DNA of 64,000 nt from Lentimonas sp. CC4. GTDB taxonomy: Bacteria > Verrucomicrobiota > Verrucomicrobiia > Opitutales > Coraliomargaritaceae. The DNA lies in assembly GCF_902728235.1 (NCBI RefSeq), contig NZ_CACVBO010000001.1:3806001-3870000 (forward strand), read 5' to 3'. The notes under the pieces are model-generated. The model did no database searches and was not told the DNA's origin. It saw nothing but the letters and a program-made list of their open reading frames with translations. The position numbers and the translations under genes are program-made. Numbering within the stretch: position 1 is the stretch's first letter; the number at the start of each line of letters is the position of its first letter. This document shows, piece by piece, positions 57,803 to 64,000 of this stretch.

Positions 57803-58285
57803 ATGGCTCAAGATCGCAACCTCATCCTCACAATCTGCACAGGCAATGTCTGCCGCAGCCCGATGGCAGAAAAACTCCTGCAACACGCACTCGCAGCAGA
57901 AGACTCGCCCTTAAAGGAGCTGATCGTGGAATCCGCAGGCGTCGCCGCGGGATACGGAGAGCCCGCATCGAGCAATTCAGTTGCAGCGCTCAAAAAGGTA
58001 AAAATCGACCTCTCCCAGCATAAGAGTCAGCCAGTCACACAAGAGCTCCTCGACCGCGCCTTCCTGGTCCTAGGCATGACCGACTCGCACCTCGACATCA
58101 TCGAGCACTACCACACCGAGCTGCCCGAGCGTATGCACCTCTTCCGCGAATTCATGGGACCAGACGCAGATGAGCAAATCCCCGACCCTTACGGTCAAAA
58201 TTTTGATGCCTATCAAGAATGCCTCGATTCGATGGTTGAAGCCATCCCTTCCATCGTCGCCTATCTACGTAAGGAATACAAATAG
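57803..58285 (+). CDS. Low-molecular-weight protein-tyrosine-phosphatase family protein
   Basis: A 160-residue protein. The P-loop CTGNVCRSP (Cys12 to Arg18) is the CX5R site, and the late acid is Asp128 in IPDPYG. The length is normal (about 150-160). Members dephosphorylate tyrosine; some bacterial ones are arginine phosphatases or act with capsule kinases. No kinase gene is nearby, so the substrate is open. Fifteen bases separate it from the next gene. Confidence 0.94.
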   Translation: MAQDRNLILTICTGNVCRSPMAEKLLQHALAAEDSPLKELIVESAGVAAGYGEPASSNSVAALKKVKIDLSQHKSQPVTQELLDRAFLVLGMTDSHLDIIEHYHTELPERMHLFREFMGPDADEQIPDPYGQNFDAYQECLDSMVEAIPSIVAYLRKEYK

Positions 58286-58299
58286 CCACACGCACGACG

Positions 58300-58662
58300 A
58301 TGCCTTCTGACATAGCTAAACTGACACAGGCACTTCTAGCGTTCCGCGATGAGCGCGACTGGAAGCAATTCCACAACCCCAAAGATCTAGCCACCGCACT
58401 TTCGATCGAAGCCTCGGAGCTACAAGAAATTTTCCTTTGGAAAAACGGCACAGAAATCGACGAAACGATTCAGGCCAAGCGCCAACACCTTGAGCACGAA
58501 GTCGCCGACATTGCCGCTTATCTGCTGCTACTCTGCAACGAGCTTGACGTCGATTTAGAGTCAGCCGTGCTCAACAAAATAGAGCACAACAAAGCGAAAT
58601 ACCCCGCCGACCAAGTCCGCGGCAACTCCAAGAAATACAACGAGTATCACGAGCAGGGCTGA
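58300..58662 (+). CDS. MazG-like nucleotide pyrophosphohydrolase
   Basis: A 120-residue all-helical protein with the metal-binding motifs EASELQEIF (E-x2-E type, about 38-46) and HEVADIAAYLLLLCNEL (E-x2-D, about 67-83). HNPKDLATAL and the length match the RS21-C6/dCTPase subgroup of MazG-like enzymes, which hydrolyse non-canonical or excess dNTPs. Likely co-transcribed with the phosphatase gene just upstream. Confidence 0.9.
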   Translation: MPSDIAKLTQALLAFRDERDWKQFHNPKDLATALSIEASELQEIFLWKNGTEIDETIQAKRQHLEHEVADIAAYLLLLCNELDVDLESAVLNKIEHNKAKYPADQVRGNSKKYNEYHEQG

Positions 58663-58677
58663 GCCCTTCGTATTCAG

Positions 58678-58833
58678 GTAGGGGCTTTGCTTGCGAAGAC
58701 CGCGAAGGCAAGAGACGTTGTAAAACTCCGCAAGCTTAAGGCCTTTGCGCGGTCTTCGCAAGCAAAGCCCCTACCACAGGATAGCGAAACAGCTCGAATA
58801 CACTTTTCACAAATTATGATGCGCGTGAGTATA
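58678..58833 (+). repeat. Intergenic repeat family A, copy 1 (full-length inverted repeat)
   Basis: The 355-base gap 58663-59017 is gene-free. Left arm 58678-58709 (GTAGGGGCTTTGCTTG, GCGAAGACCGCG) and right arm 58740-58774 are 27 bases of perfect inverted repeat, able to form a long hairpin with about 30 bases of loop. A tail with CACTTTTCACAAATTATGATG and CGCGTGAGTATA (58801-58833) matches copy 2. After it nothing is seen until the terminator at 58961. Confidence 0.85.
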
Positions 58834-58960
58834 CCAAACTTAGCTTAGGCCGTATTGCTCCCCAACAAATTTAATCCGCACCGAGCTTCCTCTCAGGACC
58901 TAACATGCAAACCTCAAAACAGAGTTTCTAGACTACGAATTAAACCACCATTCGAAACAC

Positions 58961-58997
58961 AGAAAAGCCGAGCCACACAATTGCGACTCGGCTTCTG
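58961..58997 (-). terminator. Terminator-like hairpin after the choice-of-anchor gene
   Basis: On the minus strand GAAGCCGAGT and GGCTCGGCTTTTC arms pair around a short loop; the T tract is modest (TTTTCT). It lies 20 bases beyond the stop at 59018. Confidence 0.7.
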
Positions 58998-59017
58998 TAT
59001 TCAGAATTTAGCTACAA

Positions 59018-60589
59018 TTAATCGAGATCGATCGTATAGAGTGTCGTCGTGCCACTCACTTCATTCGCGACGGCAATCATAGGCTGATGCGTCGGGCTCT
59101 TCGAAGCAGGGATAAAGTCAATCCCCTCAGGCCCGAGATCACCCGCAGTGCCATCTTCGGCATTACCAGCGAAATCGCGATTATTGACGTAATCCACAAA
59201 ACTCACATCACGTGGATCGGTAATGTCGAACACCATGATTCCACCCGAACGCTCAAGCCCGACGAAGGCATAAGTGCGCCCGTTAATTTCGCCCAAAGCG
59301 AGTGCTTCAGGCTCAGGTCCCTTTGCATCAGAGCGTCCGTCAACACTGTCGTTCTCATCATTCTCAGAATTGAAATGCTCAGGATAAAACTCTGCGAGGT
59401 AGGACTCGATAAAATCGCCACTGTCGTAAACCAACTCCCCCTCGGTGCTGAAGATCGAAAACGAGCGAGCGCCCATACTATACAGTTCGTCGTGGAAGCC
59501 ATCACCATCCACATCGCCCTCAGTCACTAAGATTTTCAGTCGGCCTAAGTTTTCATCCTTTTGAAGCTCCGCCGCCAAAGGAAAAGCACTCGGATCTAAA
59601 TCTAATTTCGAAACACGCTTTTCATCTTCATAGTCCCCATACTCACGCCCATCGCCTTCATTCGCAGTGACGATGTAGTCCTGATTGCCAACTGAATAAG
59701 ACTGAATCGAGTCTGGCATATACAGACCATGCACTGGCCAATTCGCGACACGGATCATGTCATCCTTATCCGACACATCGAGCGTATTGCCCAAGGCCGC
59801 GTGGCTCTTACTACCCAGCCCAAAGATATCCACCGCACGCTTACGGCGCAGATCGATTTTTACCATCGCATTGTTCTCTTGGCAGGCAACATACGCGTTG
59901 CGCCCAGCCGAATCAATTGCAACAAACTCAGGCTCCAAGTCTTGTGCAATCGCAGTGCCCTCAGGGCCACTGATACGCACGCCAACAACATCAGCCTCAG
60001 TGAAGTTCGTCAAAGGCACCTGAGTGACATGACGGCGACGGCTCCAACCATGTTGCTCAATCACCGTAACAGAGCCTTCAGGGTCAAATGAATAATCCGA
60101 ATTCGGCTCACCTTCATTGGCCACCACCAGATACTGCCCACTGGCATCATACGTCAGCATGTCCGGCAAATAGCCTGCCGAAACGACCTCTTTGATATCA
60201 CCCTTTTTATTCATAAATACAACCGAGCCACGTTCTTCCGCAGAATCGGCACCAACGGCGATGGCCACTTCATTCATCCACCACCGCGGATTGATCGCGA
60301 CACTGTTAGGGTTTCCAAAGGCACTCAAATCGACTGAACGCACTAGCTCAGGTGATTCTGGCGAACTGATATCGAAAATATCGATACTGTTGGCATAGCC
60401 ATTCACGACATACATCTGCTGCGTGCGAGCGTCGTATTTCACGATCTCTGCGGCCGATTCATCAAAGACATCCTCAGCCGCACCATTACGAATCGAGCTG
60501 ATAGGCTTGAGCGTTAATTGAGCAAATGCCGCGTTTGCAGCAATGCCGAGCGAGAGTCCGAGTAGAGTTGTTTTCCAGGTAGTATTCAT
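59018..60589 (-). CDS. Choice-of-anchor I family exported protein
   Basis: A 523-residue exported protein: signal peptide ([24 protein letters not shown]) followed by a beta-propeller-type repeat region. [24 protein letters not shown]-like units, VANEGDGRE and [10 protein letters not shown] match the choice-of-anchor I (mesenchyme-specific glycoprotein-like, alkaline-phosphatase-linked) family. [16 protein letters not shown] could bind calcium. The family is secreted or surface-attached; some members come with phosphatases, but none is adjacent. No sorting anchor is visible at the C-terminus here. Confidence 0.85.
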   Translation of the reverse strand: MNTTWKTTLLGLSLGIAANAAFAQLTLKPISSIRNGAAEDVFDESAAEIVKYDARTQQMYVVNGYANSIDIFDISSPESPELVRSVDLSAFGNPNSVAINPRWWMNEVAIAVGADSAEERGSVVFMNKKGDIKEVVSAGYLPDMLTYDASGQYLVVANEGEPNSDYSFDPEGSVTVIEQHGWSRRRHVTQVPLTNFTEADVVGVRISGPEGTAIAQDLEPEFVAIDSAGRNAYVACQENNAMVKIDLRRKRAVDIFGLGSKSHAALGNTLDVSDKDDMIRVANWPVHGLYMPDSIQSYSVGNQDYIVTANEGDGREYGDYEDEKRVSKLDLDPSAFPLAAELQKDENLGRLKILVTEGDVDGDGFHDELYSMGARSFSIFSTEGELVYDSGDFIESYLAEFYPEHFNSENDENDSVDGRSDAKGPEPEALALGEINGRTYAFVGLERSGGIMVFDITDPRDVSFVDYVNNRDFAGNAEDGTAGDLGPEGIDFIPASKSPTHQPMIAVANEVSGTTTLYTIDLD

Positions 60590-60826
60590 CTTTGCAGTTA
60601 TTAGAATTTTGAAAGGCCATTGCCTTACCTGAATAATTCTCAGGTATATTCAAAATAACTGCCCCGTGTGAAGTTCCGGCTCAGAACACGTAACAACTCT
60701 GTGAACGCGCATAACCTTACTCTCAAATTCTGTGTATGGTGAATGAACTTGCGACAACTAGAATCATAAGGACTAAAAACAGTCTCAGTGGGCAAGTATA
60801 GCGCCACCATCGAACCGAACCACAGC

Positions 60827-61636
60827 CTACTCGCTACCGAAGAGCTTCTTTAATAAATCAGTCGAACGTGCGAGTGGATCTTCACGAATCGCTTGCTCTT
60901 CCAGAGCCATGGCATCAAACAAACTATCGAGCGCCTGCTCATTGACATACTGATCGAGGTCAAACGAGTCTTTGTCGCCCTTACCGACCAACGATTGAAA
61001 CTTCGAGAACAGCCCGCCGCCAACCTCTGGCAACGCGTCTTCCATTTTCTTATAGCTACGTGTCGCACCCGTCGAATCTGTCGCAGCAGCAATTAAGGGC
61101 AGCATCTTCTCAGACAGCTCCTCACGCGAGTTCTTCTCTAAAAAGCGAGTGATCGCATCATCCTTCCCCTTCCACAATTTATTCAAATCGTCCATGGTCA
61201 GGCCTTGAATCGCCTTTTTAACAATTGCCGGCGAAGCTGCCACGCCCTCTTCTGCGGCACGATTCATGGTCGCCTGAAATTCATCGAGCCGATAATCCTG
61301 CCCGACCAATGCCAGTGGCTTGCGAAAGCTCTCTACAGACTTCGGCAGCGGCACACGAAATAAATCCGAATCCGAGAACCCGCCCTTTTGACTCAGCTCC
61401 GTTAACGCGCGCTCTGCCGAAACTGCCAGCGCCTCGCGTAGCGCAATGGCCAATTCGTCGGCACTGCCAAATGCCTCGGTCGCGGCATCCGAACTTGATG
61501 CGCTCTTAAACAAGGACAACGCCCGACTCCCCCAACCACCTTCGGCATGCAGCAACGAAAATGGAGACAGCATCGAAGTGATGAGCAGCGACAAAATAAC
61601 AGTGGTTCGGGACTCGAAGTTCATAGATCGTAGCAT
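60827..61636 (-). CDS. DUF4197 exported protein
   Basis: A 269-residue protein from the ATG at 61636; 61624 is an equally fair start, and a longer frame to 61729 lacks signal-peptide character. The signal peptide (VILSLLITSMLSPFSLLHA) precedes the DUF4197 domain. LREALAVSAERALTELSQKGGFSDSDLFRVPLPKSVESF and TMNRAAEEGVAASPAIVKKAIQGLTMDD are its conserved parts. The domain is helical and of unknown function, usually periplasmic. It stands alone with no operon partner. An inverted repeat ACCTGA/TCAGGT at about 60638-60656 lies in the 237-base gap downstream. Confidence 0.87.
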   Translation of the reverse strand: MLRSMNFESRTTVILSLLITSMLSPFSLLHAEGGWGSRALSLFKSASSSDAATEAFGSADELAIALREALAVSAERALTELSQKGGFSDSDLFRVPLPKSVESFRKPLALVGQDYRLDEFQATMNRAAEEGVAASPAIVKKAIQGLTMDDLNKLWKGKDDAITRFLEKNSREELSEKMLPLIAAATDSTGATRSYKKMEDALPEVGGGLFSKFQSLVGKGDKDSFDLDQYVNEQALDSLFDAMALEEQAIREDPLARSTDLLKKLFGSE

Positions 61637-61893
61637 CTCGACTTTCAGTAAAATAGCGAACCAAACGACCATCGAATCTCTGCATTCGTCGCGAGTGAAC
61701 AGTCTACGACGTCGAAAAGCACTGATCACACACGATCCGCACCGCTACACTACACTTTCTGCGCCCTTTCTACCGATGCGCGATGAATCAAGACCGATTC
61801 TGAACTGAGCGGTTAAAATTGTCGAACTAAGGAGTATCGGCTATTAGACGTCTCAGCTCCGAAGCGTATTGCCAAAGATGCTATAATAGTCGC

Positions 61894-62280
61894 ATGAATA
61901 CACACGACTACCGCTCCATCAGTGGACAAATTGGACTTATTTTACTACTCACTTCTAGCACCGCGCTCACCGCCTCAATATGTCTATATGAACAGACTGC
62001 CTCCATCTATTACAAAGTCTTCGCAGCTGGCGCCCTGCTCTTAATTGGCATCTCACTCGATATTCTGAAAAACAGCTTCAACAACTACCGACGACGTAAG
62101 CAGCTGCGTCCCTTGCAGATCGAGCCTGAACTCCCACTGCAATACGACCTCAATGCAACGCAAAAGCTCTGGAATCCCTTTAAATTCTTCAAATCACGCC
62201 TCGGTAAATCCACCACAAAAACTCAGATCGAGCTAAGCAATGGTCACTTAATCAATCTGCGCGCAGACTCACACAAGTAA
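61894..62280 (+). CDS. Small two-pass membrane protein (hypothetical)
   Basis: A 128-residue protein with two hydrophobic segments (about 12-30 and 40-58). A basic cytoplasmic-type stretch NYRRRKQLRP and a soluble tail (about 75-128) that ends TQIELSNGHLINLRADSHK follow. I recognise no family. It is divergent from the DUF4197 gene and convergent with marR. Confidence 0.6.
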   Translation: MNTHDYRSISGQIGLILLLTSSTALTASICLYEQTASIYYKVFAAGALLLIGISLDILKNSFNNYRRRKQLRPLQIEPELPLQYDLNATQKLWNPFKFFKSRLGKSTTKTQIELSNGHLINLRADSHK

Positions 62281-62347
62281 CGGAAGCGGCACGGTTGACG
62301 ACCGCGGAACAGAAGCCTTGATAGCAAGGATCCTAGCGAGCGTCAGC

Positions 62348-62815
62348 CTACAACTCCTCGGCACGTTGCCCAACCTTACGAATTAGGTTAGCAAACTGCG
62401 TGCGCTCATCTTCGTTCAGCACATCGAACAACACATTAAGGTCTTTCGCGTGGGCCTCAAAACTGGGCTCGATCAATTCAAGGCCTAAGTCGGTCAAATG
62501 CACCAGCACCACACGCGCATCTTCGATACTGCGCTCCCTTCGCACCAGACCGCGCTTCTCCAAGCGCTGCACCGCGGTGGTAATCGACCCACTGGTCAAT
62601 AAGATCTTCTCCCCGATGACATTGACTGGTTGAGCACCTAAATGGAGCAGCAGTTCCAACACGGCGAAATCACTCAACGAACTCAAACCAGCCGCATTAA
62701 TACTTTTCTGGCTATACGCGTTCACCGCGTGCGATGCCTTCCAAAGCAAGAGAAACAGGTGGGGTCCGGAATTCTGGTAGATCTTGGCCATGCGAGAGAC
62801 AACCTCCGACATCAC
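62348..62815 (-). CDS. MarR-family transcriptional regulator
   Basis: A 155-residue winged-helix regulator. LEVLLHLGAQPVNVIGEKILLTSGSITTAVQRLEKRGLVRRERSIEDARVVLVHLT-type content lies at about 49-110, containing the DxR wing (EDAR) of MarR. Flanking helices would form the dimer. It follows the TonB-like gene by 59 bases on the minus strand, so it may regulate that envelope transport operon or be part of it. The ligand is not predictable. Confidence 0.92.
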   Translation of the reverse strand: MMSEVVSRMAKIYQNSGPHLFLLLWKASHAVNAYSQKSINAAGLSSLSDFAVLELLLHLGAQPVNVIGEKILLTSGSITTAVQRLEKRGLVRRERSIEDARVVLVHLTDLGLELIEPSFEAHAKDLNVLFDVLNEDERTQFANLIRKVGQRAEEL

Positions 62816-62874
62816 TTGACGTCAAGAACACTTCACTTCGCCTGAAGCTACCTCACTCGCCACGACCTCAGAAC

Positions 62875-63666
62875 TTAATCCACCATTCTGAAGGTCATCG
62901 TAAAACTATTGCCCTTCCCTGTTGGCGTCACGCCACCAGAACCCACGCGACTAAATGCCGCCTTCACGGACGCGTCGAAAGACACATTGCCCGATGCTGG
63001 ACGTAAGCGGATATTTGTAATACGACCGGAACTGATTACATCAAACTCCACCGTGACCGTCAGTCCGACGCCCGCAAGATTCGCGGGCTTTATCCATGCG
63101 GCATTAAGGCGACGATTTAATTGATCGCCGTAGCGTTGCCAAGCAGTGCGCTCAGCTGCAGTCACACTTCCGGAATTGTGCACCTGGGTCGGCAAATTGT
63201 TCTCCAATTGCTTCGCAATATCCCTAGTATTAATGGTAGGCGCTTTATACGTCGGCTTAGGCGGCGTAGGCTGACGCGGCTTCGGCGTTTTCAGCGGATT
63301 CTTGTTCCTAAATTCATCCAGCGACATCAATGGCTCTGCCTTTGCCAGCTCAGGCTTCGGCGGCTTCGGTTTCACCGGCGTCGGCGCAGGACGTGGCTGC
63401 ACTGGAGCAGGCTCAGGCATCACCGGTTCCGGAATGTCCAGCGGTTCCAGATCAGGGATCTCCAAATCCAGCGGCGTTTCCATCGGCACAGTATCATTCG
63501 GCGGCGTTGAAGGCGATTGCGGGCTCGGCTCGCTGATCATCTCGAAGACATGCGGCTTATCCTTAGGCAAAAAGGCTTCGACGATGGTGGTCAAAAACAA
63601 GCAGACCAGCAGGGCGACATGTAAAATGCCCGATGCCCACAGTGACTGATTTTTACTTATCTTCAT
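62875..63666 (-). CDS. TonB/TolA-like energy-transducing protein
   Basis: A 263-residue protein with an N-terminal membrane anchor (about 9-32), a Pro-rich spanning region (about 45-130, with PEPAPVQPRPAPTPVKPKPPKP-like composition), and a C-terminal beta domain (about 175-263). AERTAWQRYGDQLNRRLNAAW and VTVEFDVISSGRITNIRLRPASGN are closer to TolA/TonB_2-type ends than to the tonB at 673. It shares a transcript with the ExbD gene immediately upstream, six bases away, so it should receive proton-gradient energy from that ExbB/ExbD pair. Confidence 0.87.
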   Translation of the reverse strand: MKISKNQSLWASGILHVALLVCLFLTTIVEAFLPKDKPHVFEMISEPSPQSPSTPPNDTVPMETPLDLEIPDLEPLDIPEPVMPEPAPVQPRPAPTPVKPKPPKPELAKAEPLMSLDEFRNKNPLKTPKPRQPTPPKPTYKAPTINTRDIAKQLENNLPTQVHNSGSVTAAERTAWQRYGDQLNRRLNAAWIKPANLAGVGLTVTVEFDVISSGRITNIRLRPASGNVSFDASVKAAFSRVGSGGVTPTGKGNSFTMTFRMVD

Positions 63667-63672
63667 GTCGCG

Positions 63673-64000
63673 CTATTTAACCTTCGTATCTAGACTAATC
63701 TTTGAGAGCTTCCGCTGCTTGATCATATCAATCACGGTAATGACCTTTTGATACGGCAGGTTCGCATCGGCACGAATACTCAAGACAGGCGGCGCGGGAT
63801 CCATTGCCATGGTATCAAGTAAGTCGCCTAGTTCCTGCAACGACACTTTATCTTCGCCCCAATAATAGTCGCCGGCTTTATCGACCGAAACCGCCTGAAA
63901 CTCCTCACGATCGTCGGGTTGCGATTTCGAAGCCTCGACGGGAAGATTCACATCGATGGTCTGCTCCAGCAGCGGAGTCGTGACCATGAAAATAATGAGC
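63673..64000 (-). CDS. exbD: ExbD/TolR-family protein (N-terminus beyond the window)
   Basis: The frame continues past the window edge: LIIFMVTTPLLEQT is the second half of the ExbD membrane segment, so the ATG at 63987 is internal. The visible part is 108 residues, holding the periplasmic domain (VSIRADANLPYQKVITVIDMIKQ near the end). The conserved membrane Asp lies outside the window. It is co-transcribed with the TonB/TolA-like gene. Confidence 0.93.
   Translation of the reverse strand, partial: LIIFMVTTPLLEQTIDVNLPVEASKSQPDDREEFQAVSVDKAGDYYWGEDKVSLQELGDLLDTMAMDPAPPVLSIRADANLPYQKVITVIDMIKQRKLSKISLDTKVK

Overview
The window (about 53% GC by eye, densely coded on both strands) reads as chromosomal DNA of a Gram-negative bacterium. 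Outer-membrane and LPS genes (lptD, waaA, a pagL-type lipid A deacylase, TonB/ExbD operons, mpl) show the envelope type. A Na+-pumping decarboxylase, full-length MscK-type channel, few convincing Shine-Dalgarno sequences and several short intergenic repeat families suggest a marine Verrucomicrobiota member, possibly Opitutae/Puniceicoccales. This taxonomic reading is inference from gene content; no rRNA or marker alignment was possible. No insertion sequence, prophage, integron or CRISPR array was seen.

Layout. 1-2.7 kb: end of a TonB2-like operon (exbD, tonB, TPR protein). 2.7-6.4 kb: tRNA-Cys, a DsbD_2/TauE-like membrane protein, a pair of divergent exported proteins related to ER/archaeal-type signal peptidase, and a LuxR-type response regulator. 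6.7-11.2 kb: MscK-type mechanosensitive channel and an AEC permease. 11.5-23.2 kb: a propionate/succinate module, with meaB, CoA-transferase, the beta, biotin-carrier, gamma and carboxyltransferase subunits of a Na+-translocating methylmalonyl-CoA decarboxylase and mce on the minus strand, and mutA-mutB divergent on the plus strand. Together they can convert succinate through succinyl-CoA and methylmalonyl-CoA to propionyl-CoA and CO2 while exporting Na+, with the CoA-transferase recycling CoA. 24-31 kb: murJ, a split phosphotransacetylase (pta plus a BioD/DRTGG gene), xseB, dxs and tRNA-Ser. 31-33 kb: pagL and waaA.

32.9-37.9 kb holds the least familiar unit: a GspE/PilB-type ATPase, two receiver proteins whose NtrC-type AAA+ domains have lost the Walker A motif, and a free-standing GspE-N/MshEN-like domain, all on one strand and tightly spaced, with a palindrome upstream. 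38-40.4 kb is fabG-acpP-fabF. 40.5-45.9 kb carries a pseudouridine synthase, an SH3-like exported protein, folD, an RDD protein, a receiver-kinase and proC. 45.9-49.2 kb has slyX, a membrane-anchored ClpP-like protease and glgB; 49.4-53.5 kb has lptD, scpA, two small proteins and trxA.

53.9-64 kb contains mpl, purD, an exported S41-like protein lacking its catalytic residues, a low-molecular-weight phosphatase, a MazG-type pyrophosphohydrolase, a choice-of-anchor I protein, a DUF4197 protein, a small membrane protein, marR and a second TonB/ExbD operon cut by the window end. Three or more families of non-coding repeats recur between genes, often as long inverted repeats.
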